Below are positions 49,688 to 58,308 of a DNA stretch of 64,000 nt, one piece after another. The DNA lies in contig DBTV01000004.1 of the NCBI GenBank assembly GCA_002307235.1, positions 1-64,000 of the forward strand, read 5' to 3'. The number at the start of each line of letters is the position of its first letter. The stretch's first letter is position 1. Position numbers and translations under genes: made by a program. A model generated the notes under the pieces. It saw only the letters and a program-made list of their open reading frames with translations. It searched no databases and was not told the DNA's origin. This stretch comes from Acidobacteriaceae bacterium UBA1307. Lineage in GTDB: Bacteria; Acidobacteriota; Terriglobia; Terriglobales; Acidobacteriaceae.

Positions 49688-52330
49688 ATGCGTTGGATCG
49701 AACAGGCGCGGATGCGCCTTCGCATGCTGCTTTTTCGCAAACAGGCGGCATCGGAGTTGGATGTCGAACTGCGCGATCATCTTGAGCGGCTCATTGAAGA
49801 GAATCGCGCGGCGGGCATGAGTGAGCGCGAGGCCCGGGCGGCGGCTCTGCGCGCCTTCGGCAACCCGGCTCTGCTGCGCGAACAGACGCGGGCTAGTTGG
49901 AGTTGGAACGGCCTGGAATCGCTGCTGCGCGATCTGCGCTACGGTCTGCGCGGCCTGCGTCATGCGCCGGGCTTCACGACGATTGCGATTACCGTGATGG
50001 CCCTCGGCATCGGCGCGAATGTGGCCATCTTCACCGTTGCGCGCAATGTACTGCTCAGGCCGCTGCCTTATCCTGAGCAGGATCGGCTGATGGCCGTCTA
50101 CGAGTACAGCAGCAACCAGTTTCCGCAGAACGAAGTCGCTGGCGGCATCTACGATGAGTGGACCCGGCAGAACCGCAGTTTCTCATCGTTGGCGATGATG
50201 AGTGAGGCTAAGCTGAACCTCTCCACGGCGGATGGAGAACTGCCAGAGGAGTTGATCGGACTTCCCTGCACGGCGAACTTAATGTCCACGCTCGGCGTTG
50301 CACCCGCACTCGGCCGCAACTTCACCGCCGCCGAAGATCAACCCGGTGCGAACCGCGTGGTGGTTTTGAGCTGGAGCCTGTTCAAGCATCGCTTCAATGC
50401 AAATCCGGCTATCGTAAACCAGCAGGTTTATATCGACAAGCAGCCCTACACGGTGATTGGTGTCATGCCTGCGTGGTTTGCCTTTCCGGATACGACGATT
50501 CAGGCATGGACCCCGCTGCACCGTTACTATCCGGCCAAGTATGTTGCGCCGCTGGGTGAGCATAGCTTTAGCGTGGTGGGGCGACTGCGTGACGGCGTGA
50601 GCCAGTCGCAGGCGCTGGACGATCTTTCCGCCATTACCCTGCGCATCCACGACGCGCATCGCGACGATGCCTTCATCAGCACGGGCGCAGCCATGGTTCC
50701 TCTGCTCAAGGACATGGTCGGCGATATGCGCAAGCCGATTCTGCTTATGTTTTCCGCGACGCTGTGCGTGCTGCTGATCGCCTGTCTGAACGTGGCAAAT
50801 CTGCTGGTGGCGCGGACTGCCGCGCGGCGCAGAGAGATGGCGATTCGCACTGCGCTCGGCGGAGGCCGCATGCATCTGATCCGCGAGCGGCTGGTGGAGA
50901 GTCTTCTGCTCTCGTCGGCGGGCGGCGTTGTGGGGCTCGTGCTGGCTTGGTTGGCCGTGACGTGGATTCGCCTCACCTTGAGCCGCATGGAGGTGGTGCG
51001 CGCCGATCTGATTCGCATCGACGCGACAGCGATGTTTTTTGCCTTGGGGCTGGTCGCACTCTGTGCGCTGTTTGCCGGAATCATTGCCTCGTTCAGTCTC
51101 TTCAATCACCAACCGCTGGCCGCGCTTCAGGATGCATCGCGCGGCTCAAGCGTGGGGCGTGGGCACGCGCGCCTGCGACGCTCGTTGCTGGCCATGGAGG
51201 TGGGGCTGACCGTGGTTCTTCTGGTTGCTGCCGGACTTTTTCTGAAGAGTTATCAGCGCCTGCGTTCGGCCGACATGGGTTGCATGACGCAAAACCTGCT
51301 CACCATTCGTCTGGGACTTTACGGCGGCAGCTATCACGACCCAGCGCAACGCGTGCAGTTTTATCGTGCGCTGCTCGAGCGGGTTCGTGCACTGCCCGGT
51401 GTGGAGTCGGCAGGCTTTGGCCGCGCTGTTCCGGGCCAGGGCCACTGGGGCGACAACGCCTTCACCATCGTCGAGCATCCGCCACTGCCGCCGGGAAAAG
51501 CACAGTTTGCCATTGACCGTGTTGTGGACTCACAGTTTTTTCCGACGCTTGGCATTCGGCTGTTGTGCGGTCGCAACTTCGACGACAACCTCACGCTCGA
51601 GCATGCCAATCAGACCATCATCAATCAGGCCTTCGCAAAGAAGTTTTTCCCGGGCGAAGATCCGCTCGGCAAGCACCTTCGTTATAACGATAAAAACTGG
51701 GAGGTCGTGGGCGTTGTCGGCGACACGCGTGCCAATCTCGACGAAGACCCAAGGCCGATCCAGTATTACCCGCTTTTTGCAGGCGATGAAAGCAATGGCC
51801 GGCTGGTGGTGCGCTCCCGCGCCGATGTGGAACGTTTCGTGATGCCGATTCAACGCATTGTGCAATCGCTCGATCGCGATCTGCCGGTGACCAACGTGAT
51901 GACCATGGAGGAACTGCTTGCGCGCAAGACGCTGGCGCAGCGATGCAGCATGGTGCCCTTGATCGGCTTCGGCGCGCTCACGTTGTTGCTGGCCGCGGTG
52001 GGGCTGTTCGGTGTGCTCTCGTACATCGTGGCGCAGCGCACGGGCGAGCTGGGCATCCGGTTGGCGCTCGGTGCCTCGCGTGTGCAGGTGCTGCGCCGCG
52101 TGCTGGCGGATGGACTGAAGCCCGCGCTCATCGGGCTTGCGCTCGGTCTCGCCGCCAGTGCCGCGCTGGTGCGGCTGATCGGTTCCATGCTCTATCAAAC
52201 GCAGCCGCTCGATCCGACGGTTTTTGTCGCGGTGGGAATGGCGATGTTGCTGGTCGCCATCGCGGCCTGCCTGCTGCCGGCCTGGCGCGCGGCCCGGCTC
52301 GATCCTATGGTGGCCCTGCGCACGGAGTAG
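49688..52330 (+). CDS. ADOP-family permease (acidobacterial duplicated orphan permease)
   Basis: 880 residues. ATG at 49688 after GAGGAGG. The first 75 residues (ELRDHLERLIEENRAAGMSEREARAAALRAFGN) are the soluble prefix typical of ADOP proteins. Then come MacB-type repeats: a membrane helix (TIAITVMALGIGANVAIFTVARNVLLRPLPYP), a periplasmic MacB_PCD domain, three FtsX-type helices near 340-480, a second MacB_PCD domain, and three final helices (LIGFGALTLLLAAVGLFGVLSYI onward). The family resembles MacB/LolC permeases but has no ATPase subunit encoded alongside, hence 'orphan'. It may export peptides, lipoproteins or toxic compounds. Controlled by the adjacent PadR protein. Confidence 0.93.
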   Translation: MRWIEQARMRLRMLLFRKQAASELDVELRDHLERLIEENRAAGMSEREARAAALRAFGNPALLREQTRASWSWNGLESLLRDLRYGLRGLRHAPGFTTIAITVMALGIGANVAIFTVARNVLLRPLPYPEQDRLMAVYEYSSNQFPQNEVAGGIYDEWTRQNRSFSSLAMMSEAKLNLSTADGELPEELIGLPCTANLMSTLGVAPALGRNFTAAEDQPGANRVVVLSWSLFKHRFNANPAIVNQQVYIDKQPYTVIGVMPAWFAFPDTTIQAWTPLHRYYPAKYVAPLGEHSFSVVGRLRDGVSQSQALDDLSAITLRIHDAHRDDAFISTGAAMVPLLKDMVGDMRKPILLMFSATLCVLLIACLNVANLLVARTAARRREMAIRTALGGGRMHLIRERLVESLLLSSAGGVVGLVLAWLAVTWIRLTLSRMEVVRADLIRIDATAMFFALGLVALCALFAGIIASFSLFNHQPLAALQDASRGSSVGRGHARLRRSLLAMEVGLTVVLLVAAGLFLKSYQRLRSADMGCMTQNLLTIRLGLYGGSYHDPAQRVQFYRALLERVRALPGVESAGFGRAVPGQGHWGDNAFTIVEHPPLPPGKAQFAIDRVVDSQFFPTLGIRLLCGRNFDDNLTLEHANQTIINQAFAKKFFPGEDPLGKHLRYNDKNWEVVGVVGDTRANLDEDPRPIQYYPLFAGDESNGRLVVRSRADVERFVMPIQRIVQSLDRDLPVTNVMTMEELLARKTLAQRCSMVPLIGFGALTLLLAAVGLFGVLSYIVAQRTGELGIRLALGASRVQVLRRVLADGLKPALIGLALGLAASAALVRLIGSMLYQTQPLDPTVFVAVGMAMLLVAIAACLLPAWRAARLDPMVALRTE

Positions 52331-52341
52331 GATCTGGCAGG

Positions 52342-52440
52342 GCTAGCGGAGTTAGCCTGTTAGCGGGTTAGTGGAGTTAGCCTGCGAGCAAGTTAGCGAA
52401 GTTATCGCGTTAGCGAGTTAGCTTGTTAGCGAAGTTAACT
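52342..52440. repeat. Degenerate octamer tandem repeat (GTTAGCGN)
   Basis: About 100 bases after the permease stop are made almost entirely of units like GTTAGCGA, GTTAGCCT, GTTAGCGG, GTTAGTGG and GTTAGCTT, with period mostly eight. The rest of the gap, to 52526, holds nothing I recognise. It is not a coding region and not a hairpin. Confidence 0.85.
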
Positions 52441-52526
52441 GGTGAACGAGATCGCAAGTAACGTGCAAAAAAGAGGCGCGGAAGAAGATCTTCCGCGCCA
52501 TTGCATTTTCCAGGATGCAAACACTC

Positions 52527-54113
52527 TTATTGCGTTACGGGTTTTGCCGCCGATTGGTTCCGTGGAACTTTCAGGTGGCGGGCATTCGGCGCGGCGGGCG
52601 TGGCCGGTGCGGCAGGCGTGGCCACGGAACCGGTTTCGCCGCCGCGCTTGATGCGCAGGTCCCCGTTGTTGGTGCTGACGGTAATGCGGGCGTGGCCGGA
52701 ACCGATGCGGCCGGTCAGGGTCTTGTCCTCGTCGCCCATCGTCGCCAATTGGAACTCGCTGACGATGTCGCCATTGTGGGTACGGCCATTGATGGTGGCC
52801 GAGGCCCGCGCGGGCAGCGTCAGTTCAATGTCGCCCTTGTTGTTCTTCACGTCGATGTTAAAGTCGCCGGTGGGTGCGACGGCCACGCGGCCATCGCGAT
52901 TTTCAACCGTGCTGTCGCCCTCGATCTGGCTCAGGTCCACGTCTTTGGAATGCGTGCTGACGCGTACCGTGCCCTTGGCTCCGGTCAGCCGCAGATCATC
53001 GGAGTCAAGCGCGAGGTCGCCGGGCAATGATGCCACCTGCAGGTCGGTAATCGAGGTGTGCAGACTGAGCGGACCACCGAGGCTTTCCAGATGCACCTCG
53101 CCGAAGATCTCGCCGCTGATCGAAGTGCGGCCCGTGATCTGCGAAATGGTCAGATCGTTGCCATCGCCGACCAGCGTCAGGTCGCCGGTGATCTGGTGCG
53201 CTGAAAAGTCATGCCGCCGGTTGCCGAAGTGGATCTGCACCGGACCGGCAATGCCGTTCAGATGCGTGTCGCCGTTGACCGCGTAGACGGCCAGTCCGGC
53301 ACCGAGCCCGGCCACCGTCAGGTCGCCCTTGCTTGAGGTCACGGTGACAAACGAGCTCTTCGGCACGGTCACAGTCAGGTTCACGCGGCCGCTGGCATTA
53401 TTGCCCGCGCGCACCTCGACGTTGCGGCCGTTTACGTTGAGCGTTGTCTGCTCGGCGTCGAAGATCTTCTTCGCCTCTTCGTCGGAGTTGGCGTAGGCCA
53501 CCTGATGCGATTGCACCTCGACGCTCTGCCCGTCGCCGGCGGTAATACTCACATCGCCGCGCGCATTCTGAATGTTGATGATGGCGCCCGCAGCCACCTG
53601 CTGCGCGAGCGGTGCAGCGTCATTTTCGTGCTCGGGCTGGCCGAGGTTGTTGAACAGATCCTCGGTGCCCTTGAAGCCGAAGGTGCCTCCGCCCCAGTCA
53701 CGATGCCATCCGGCGGCGCACATGCCCAACAGAGCCACCAGAACCAGCAGGCCCACGTAGCCACGGCTGCGGCGTACCGGCGTCGCGCGGCGCAGGTCAA
53801 GCGCCCACTCGCCGAGCAGAGCCAGGCCCGCGCCGATCAGCACCAGCGGCCACCAGCGGCTATACCAGGCCCAGAACTCTCCTGCGGGAATTTTGCCGGA
53901 GAGCATCAGCAGGGCCAGGACGCCGATGCCGATCAAAAGCACCGGGCCGATCAGCGAAGGTACGCGTGGCCCATAGGCACCGCGATACTGCGCCTTCCAT
54001 GCCTCGCGCTGGGCCTTGTAGGCGGCCTTCTGCTGCTCGCGGTAGGCCTTCCACTGTTCCTTCGGATCGTGGGGCGTGTAGGGCGGCGGGGGCGGCATAT
54101 TGGGGGTGCTCAT
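52527..54113 (-). CDS. Membrane-anchored DUF4097 (adhesin-like beta-repeat) protein
   Basis: 528 residues. A Pro-rich and charged cytoplasmic start (PKEQWKAYREQQKAAYKAQR) precedes two LiaF/DUF5668-like hydrophobic pairs (IGPVLLIGIGVLALLMLSGKIP; WPLVLIGAGLALLGEWAL) and a third helix. From about residue 180 a long beta-solenoid of DUF4097 type follows, with repeats such as GDVSITAGDG, KGDLTVAGLG, TGDLTLVGDG, PGDLALDSDDLRL and KGDIELTLPA. Its start overlaps the previous stop in an ATGA. It is the last gene of an ECF sigma operon, so it is probably an envelope-stress effector; related proteins in Firmicutes sense antibiotics. Confidence 0.87.
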   Translation of the reverse strand: MSTPNMPPPPPYTPHDPKEQWKAYREQQKAAYKAQREAWKAQYRGAYGPRVPSLIGPVLLIGIGVLALLMLSGKIPAGEFWAWYSRWWPLVLIGAGLALLGEWALDLRRATPVRRSRGYVGLLVLVALLGMCAAGWHRDWGGGTFGFKGTEDLFNNLGQPEHENDAAPLAQQVAAGAIINIQNARGDVSITAGDGQSVEVQSHQVAYANSDEEAKKIFDAEQTTLNVNGRNVEVRAGNNASGRVNLTVTVPKSSFVTVTSSKGDLTVAGLGAGLAVYAVNGDTHLNGIAGPVQIHFGNRRHDFSAHQITGDLTLVGDGNDLTISQITGRTSISGEIFGEVHLESLGGPLSLHTSITDLQVASLPGDLALDSDDLRLTGAKGTVRVSTHSKDVDLSQIEGDSTVENRDGRVAVAPTGDFNIDVKNNKGDIELTLPARASATINGRTHNGDIVSEFQLATMGDEDKTLTGRIGSGHARITVSTNNGDLRIKRGGETGSVATPAAPATPAAPNARHLKVPRNQSAAKPVTQ

Positions 54114-54430
54114 TGTTGGCCTCCGTCATCCTTTTTCACCAGCTCATAGGTCACCGGCGTCAGCCCGGTCAACGGTGCAGTGGGCGCCGGCGCGGGGTAA
54201 GTGGGCGGCACCGGCGCGCCCGGTTGGCCGGGGTACGGCGGATAGCTCGGAGCGCCCTCGCTGGCCAGGGCCATACGCTCGGCCAGCTTCAAAACGCCAA
54301 TCAGGATCAGATACAGCGGCCAGCTATGGCCCCAGCTCAGAATGTCTGCCTGGTTCAGCAAGGCGTTGACGCCGACAAGAAGAAGAAATGCAGGCCCATA
54401 CAGGCGGCGGATGAAGAGATAGCGAGTCAT
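54110..54430 (-). CDS. Small LiaI/DUF5668-like membrane protein
   Basis: 106 residues. Two hydrophobic segments (YGPAFLLLVGVNALLNQADIL and SWPLYLILIGVLKLAERMAL) are typical of the DUF5668 'LiaI/LiaF transmembrane' unit, followed by a Pro-rich tail. It overlaps both neighbours by ATGA junctions (54110-54113 and 54427-54430), which implies tight translational coupling. It is likely to partner with the DUF4097 protein encoded next. Confidence 0.82.
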   Translation of the reverse strand: MTRYLFIRRLYGPAFLLLVGVNALLNQADILSWGHSWPLYLILIGVLKLAERMALASEGAPSYPPYPGQPGAPVPPTYPAPAPTAPLTGLTPVTYELVKKDDGGQQ

Positions 54431-55236
54431 TTCGAACCTCCTTGCGACTCATTCCAGCGGCGGATGACCAGCCAGATGCCCAGCCCGATCAAAAGGATCG
54501 GCCAACTGTACTCAAGAACCTTGCTCGAAAACACGTCGAGCTGCCCGAGCAGAAACAGAGTGCCGAGAGCGATCAGCAGAATGGCTCCCACGGGCGCTTG
54601 CCGATGATGGCAATGCGCGGGCGGCGGCGGAGGAACCGGGGGAAAGCCCGGCGGTGGTGGCACGGGGCCTGGCGCGGCATAGGGCGCAAAGGGCGCCTGC
54701 TGCGCCGGTCCGGGTTGCGCCGCGGCAAAGGGCACGCCCGCGGGCGGCGGTGGGGGGGGAGGGGGCTGCGAGCCCAGATTGAAGCGGTTGCCGATCTCGT
54801 TCAGCCCGAGCGGATCGGGCAGTGGCAGTCCGTCGCGCCTCGCCTTGGCCGTCTGATAGGCCTCGAAGACCTGATAGAAGACCCAGGCGGCGATGAACAA
54901 CCCGAAGATGCCATTCACGTCGGCGGCGCTGACCAGCACGGCGAAGATGCCCACATGGATCAGGCCCTTGATGAACTGGCCGTTGTACATGGCGCCAACG
55001 CCCGGGATAAAACCGAGCAGGCCGGCCAGCACCGGGCTGGGGGCGCCCGGCGGCGGTGGCGGCGGCACAGCGAAGGGCTGGGCCGCCTGCCAGGCGTCGA
55101 TGCAGTTGCCGCACAGGATCATGCCTCGAGCGGCCGGGCGCAGCGCACTGGCTGCAACGCAGTCGGTGCACAGGGGTTTGCCGCAGTTCTGGCAGTAGGC
55201 GGTGGCGGGGGTTCCTGCATGAGTTACGCAGTCCAT
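54427..55236 (-). CDS. B-box zinc finger membrane protein with DUF5668-like C-terminus
   Basis: 269 residues. An N-terminal B-box-type zinc site (CVTHAGTPATAYCQNCGKPLCTDC, then CGNC) is followed by a TM2-like region (LLGFIPGVGAMYNGQFIKGLIHVGIFAVLV), a Pro-rich linker and two terminal hydrophobic segments (GAILLIALGTLFLLGQLDVF; YSWPILLIGLGIWLVIRRW) like those in the neighbouring small protein. The middle gene of the ECF operon. It overlaps the anti-sigma gene by 13 bases and the next gene by four. The role is unknown. Confidence 0.83.
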   Translation of the reverse strand: MDCVTHAGTPATAYCQNCGKPLCTDCVAASALRPAARGMILCGNCIDAWQAAQPFAVPPPPPPGAPSPVLAGLLGFIPGVGAMYNGQFIKGLIHVGIFAVLVSAADVNGIFGLFIAAWVFYQVFEAYQTAKARRDGLPLPDPLGLNEIGNRFNLGSQPPPPPPPPAGVPFAAAQPGPAQQAPFAPYAAPGPVPPPPGFPPVPPPPPAHCHHRQAPVGAILLIALGTLFLLGQLDVFSSKVLEYSWPILLIGLGIWLVIRRWNESQGGSK

Positions 55237-56039
55237 GGTGTGCTCCTTTCCAGGGGTTCTTCAGTGGAGCCGCCCAAGTGCGCGTGCCCTGTTTGCATCC
55301 TCAACGATGTTTCGAGAAAGTCCGATCTCTCACCGCTGCCTGGCAGAGCCTCGAAAGGGAGAATGCGGGAACCGCCATCCTTCTTGGGAGTCTTTGACTG
55401 GCCGGGCGCGCCCGGTGCCGACTGCGGCTGCGGCGCGGTGTCTCCGCCGCCGGTCGAGCGGCGCAGCTCGCGCACCCGCGTCTGCACCTCATACACAAAG
55501 CGGAGATGGTCGTAGTAGCGGACGATGGGCGTCGAGGCCGTCGTGATGCGCCGTTCCAGATAGGAGCGCATCGCCGTTGGCCGCAGATCGCTGGCCTTGA
55601 GTTGCGTCAGCCGCACGCCGGTCAGGTTCAGGGTCAGTGTGATCGAGAAAAAGGCCATCGCAGCGGTCATCATCAGCCGTGGCTCGGCAAAGCGGCGCAG
55701 CGTGCCCATGAAGCCGGGCTTTTGCCAGGCTGGCGGCACCGGCAACGCGGCCTCGGGCCCACTTGCCAGACCGAACCCTGCCTGCTGTCCCGGTCCGGTC
55801 TGCGCCAGAATCTTATCGAGCAGTCCGGCCGGGACCTCTGGTTCCGGGGATAAAAACTCCAGCCATTCGCGTCCGCGCCGTGCCTCGTCAAACAGCACCG
55901 TGCAGGCCGGGCACTGCGCCATGTGGGCCGAGAAGCTGGCTTCGTCCTCCGGCTTCAGAAGCCCATCCAGAGCGTCCGCCAAAAGCGCCTCCCACTGTCC
56001 GCAGGCAGGGGAATTGGGAAAATACATGCGCTCTGCCAT
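55224..56039 (-). CDS. Anti-sigma factor with zinc-finger (zf-HC2-like) domain
   Basis: 271 residues. An HxxxCxxC element (FSAHMAQCPACTVLF, about 36-50) marks the anti-sigma zinc-binding domain. One membrane helix (MMTAAMAFFSITLTLNLTGV, about 122-141) follows, then a roughly 130-residue part that should lie in the periplasm. It should hold the upstream-encoded ECF sigma factor inactive until an envelope signal. It starts two bases after the sigma stop and overlaps the next gene. Confidence 0.88.
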   Translation of the reverse strand: MAERMYFPNSPACGQWEALLADALDGLLKPEDEASFSAHMAQCPACTVLFDEARRGREWLEFLSPEPEVPAGLLDKILAQTGPGQQAGFGLASGPEAALPVPPAWQKPGFMGTLRRFAEPRLMMTAAMAFFSITLTLNLTGVRLTQLKASDLRPTAMRSYLERRITTASTPIVRYYDHLRFVYEVQTRVRELRRSTGGGDTAPQPQSAPGAPGQSKTPKKDGGSRILPFEALPGSGERSDFLETSLRMQTGHAHLGGSTEEPLERSTPWTA

Positions 56040-56041
56040 GG

Positions 56042-56758
56042 TTACATCACCTCCCGTTGATTACGCTCCAGCAGGCGTGCCAGTTCGGCGCGGCCCCGGC
56101 TGATGCGAGACTTCACGGTTCCTTCGGGGATGCCCAGCACCTGGGCGATCTCCTTGTAGTCCAAATCCTGTAAATCGCGTAAGATCACTGCCTCGCGCAA
56201 CTCGACGGAAACGCGTGCCAGCGCCTGTTGTACCATCGTGCCGATTTCCTTTTTGGCCATCGCCTCGTGCGGCGAAATCTCGTGCGAGTTCAGCCGGTCA
56301 ATCGGTGCCAGTTCGTCGCTCGCATCCCAGCCCTCGTCGAGCGAGTCCGTCGTTCGTTGGTTGCGCGTGCGGCGGAAGTTGTCTACAAGCAGGTTGCGGG
56401 TCATGGTCGTGATCCACACCTCAAGGCTGCCGCGCTCGGCGTCGAAACGCGCGAGGTTCCCGTAAATCTTCAGGAACACATCCTGCGTCAGATCCTCGGC
56501 GTCGGCCGCATTGCCGGTGAACCGGTAACAGATGCCGTACACGCGACGGTGCTGCGAGCGGACCATCTCGGCCCAGGCGCCCGAGTCACCATCCATGCAG
56601 CGACGAACGAGTTGGCTCCAATCAACCTGCAGAGGACGTGCCTCCTGACATGGCTGGGTCGCAACCGTCGTGCCGGCCAGGGTTTCCGGCGTTTCCGCCG
56701 CCCAACGCACCGGCTCGATCGGTCGCCGGGTTTGCTTTCCCGGTCCCATCAGCCCCAT
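56042..56758 (-). CDS. ECF-type RNA polymerase sigma factor
   Basis: 238 residues from ATG 56756-56758, which has GGAG four bases upstream; a start at 56791 has none. Region 2 runs from QHRRVYGICYRFTGNAADAEDLTQDVFLKIY, with the DAEDLTQD motif, to TTMTRNLLVDNFRRTR. Region 4 is REAVILRDLQDLDYKEIAQVLGIPEGTVKSRISRGRAEL. An N-terminal extension of about 50 residues has low complexity. It is the first gene of a five-gene unit (sigma, anti-sigma, three membrane proteins), so it probably reads its own operon and envelope genes. Confidence 0.92.
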   Translation of the reverse strand: MGLMGPGKQTRRPIEPVRWAAETPETLAGTTVATQPCQEARPLQVDWSQLVRRCMDGDSGAWAEMVRSQHRRVYGICYRFTGNAADAEDLTQDVFLKIYGNLARFDAERGSLEVWITTMTRNLLVDNFRRTRNQRTTDSLDEGWDASDELAPIDRLNSHEISPHEAMAKKEIGTMVQQALARVSVELREAVILRDLQDLDYKEIAQVLGIPEGTVKSRISRGRAELARLLERNQREVM

Positions 56759-56929
56759 CACGCTCCAGCTTAATGTACCTGCGCACTGCATGGGGGTAGT
56801 TACGCAGGATCTTTAGCCTTGGTTCCCTTGCCGCCTTCGGGAAATCGCCGGGAAACCTTTTTCATCGCCAGAATCTCTTTTTGGGGGATTGGTCCAGACG
56901 GAACGGGGTGGGAGCAGGGGTGGGAGGAA

Positions 56930-57005
56930 GCAGGGGCACGCATGCCCCTGGAGCAGCAGACCATGTGCAGTGGACAGTGAGCAGACTGCCCACTGTCCAC
57001 AGTGC
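56930..57005 (-). terminator. Two hairpins downstream of pyrC
   Basis: The larger one (56963-57005) has TGGACAGTG (56967-56975) pairing with CACTGTCCA (56988-56996) and further GTGCA/TGCAC pairs outside. The second, CAGGGGCA / TGCCCCTG (56930-56949), has a four-base loop. Both lie just after the pyrC stop. Neither has a long U-run. The larger one is built from CAGTGGA-like words, recalling the repeat arrays elsewhere in the window. Confidence 0.5.
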
Positions 57006-57006
57006 A

Positions 57007-58308
57007 CTACGCCTGGCTGTCGTAGACCACGCGGCCTTCGCTGACGGTCCAGCGGATCTTGCCCTGCATGGTCCAGCCGTCGAAGGGCGTGTTTTTGGAC
57101 TTCGAGCGGGTTTCGGCAACCTTATAGCTCCATTCGGCCTTGGGGTCGAAGATGACCGCATCGCCGAAGCTGCCCACGCCGAGCGCTCCACGGCCCTTCA
57201 TGCCAAGCAGCCCGGCAGGCTGGCCGCTCATCAGGCTGATGACGCGGCTCAGAGGCAGCTTGCCCTCCTTGTGCAGCCAGCGCAGCGCGAGGCCAAAGGA
57301 GGTTTCGAGGCCGAGGATGCCATTCGGCGCCTGATCGAACTCCACCTCTTTTTCGTGCACGGCGTGCGGCGCGTGGTCGGTGGCAATGGCGTCGATGACG
57401 CCGTCGAGCAGTCCCTGCAACAGAGCGTCGCGGTCAGCGGCCGAGCGCAGCGGCGGACACATTTTGGCGTTGGTGTTGTAAAAGCCAACGTGCTCGTCGG
57501 TCAGCAGAAAGTGGTGCGGTGCAACCTCGCAGGTGACGCGCAGGCCATTGCGGCGGGCCTGACGCACGGCGGCGAGTGCCCCGGCGGTTGAAATGTGCGC
57601 CACGTGCAAGTGCACGCGCGGATCGCGCAGTTCGGTCACGAGGCGGATGTCGCGCTCGACGAGGCTGGTTTCTGCCTCTGCGGGCATGCCGCGCAGACCG
57701 AGCCGGAAGCTGGCCGGGCCCAGATTCATGGTGCCGCCCTGGGTCATCCGCGTGTCTTCGGCATGCTGAATCACGCACAGGCCAACGCGCGCGGCGGCAG
57801 ACAGAGCCTCACGCATCACGCTTTCCTTGAGGATCGGCAACCCGTCGTCGGAGACGGCAACGGCACCGGCCGACTTCAGCGCGGCGTAGTCGTTGATAGC
57901 CTCGCCCTTCATGCCGCGCGTGGCGGCGGCGATGGGGAAGACGCGAACATGGGCGCCACGCTCGGCCTCAAGCATCCAGCGCGTGGTCTCGACCGAATCG
58001 TTGACCGGCCGCGTGTTGGGCATGGTGGCAACGGCGGTAAAGCCTCCGGCGGCGGCAGCGGCCGTGCCCGAGGCAATGGTCTCTTTGTGCGACTGGCCGG
58101 GCTCGCGCAGATGCACGTGCATGTCGATCAGGCCCGGCGCGACGACCAGACCGGTGGCATCGAGCACCTCAATACCGCTGATGCCCTTGAGCTTGCCGGG
58201 GGCTGCAACCTCGGCCACATGGCCGTCCCGGATCAGAATGTCCTTCGGTGCCTCGACTCCGGCACCCGGGTCAAGCAGCAGACCTCCGCGAATCACCAAT
58301 GCTGTCAT
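57007..58308 (-). CDS. pyrC: Dihydroorotase (class I, PyrC-type)
   Basis: 433 residues. It closes carbamoyl-aspartate to dihydroorotate in pyrimidine synthesis. DMHVHLREPG (62-71) supplies the first zinc ligands, HAEDTRMTQGG and HVAHISTAG others, and IATDHAPHA the catalytic aspartate. The class-I length and REPG/K pattern suggest an active enzyme, though some class-I homologues only support PyrB. Its ATG overlaps the pyrB stop in an ATGA. It is the last gene of pyrR-pyrB-pyrC; hairpins follow. Confidence 0.95.
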   Translation of the reverse strand: MTALVIRGGLLLDPGAGVEAPKDILIRDGHVAEVAAPGKLKGISGIEVLDATGLVVAPGLIDMHVHLREPGQSHKETIASGTAAAAAGGFTAVATMPNTRPVNDSVETTRWMLEAERGAHVRVFPIAAATRGMKGEAINDYAALKSAGAVAVSDDGLPILKESVMREALSAAARVGLCVIQHAEDTRMTQGGTMNLGPASFRLGLRGMPAEAETSLVERDIRLVTELRDPRVHLHVAHISTAGALAAVRQARRNGLRVTCEVAPHHFLLTDEHVGFYNTNAKMCPPLRSAADRDALLQGLLDGVIDAIATDHAPHAVHEKEVEFDQAPNGILGLETSFGLALRWLHKEGKLPLSRVISLMSGQPAGLLGMKGRGALGVGSFGDAVIFDPKAEWSYKVAETRSKSKNTPFDGWTMQGKIRWTVSEGRVVYDSQA

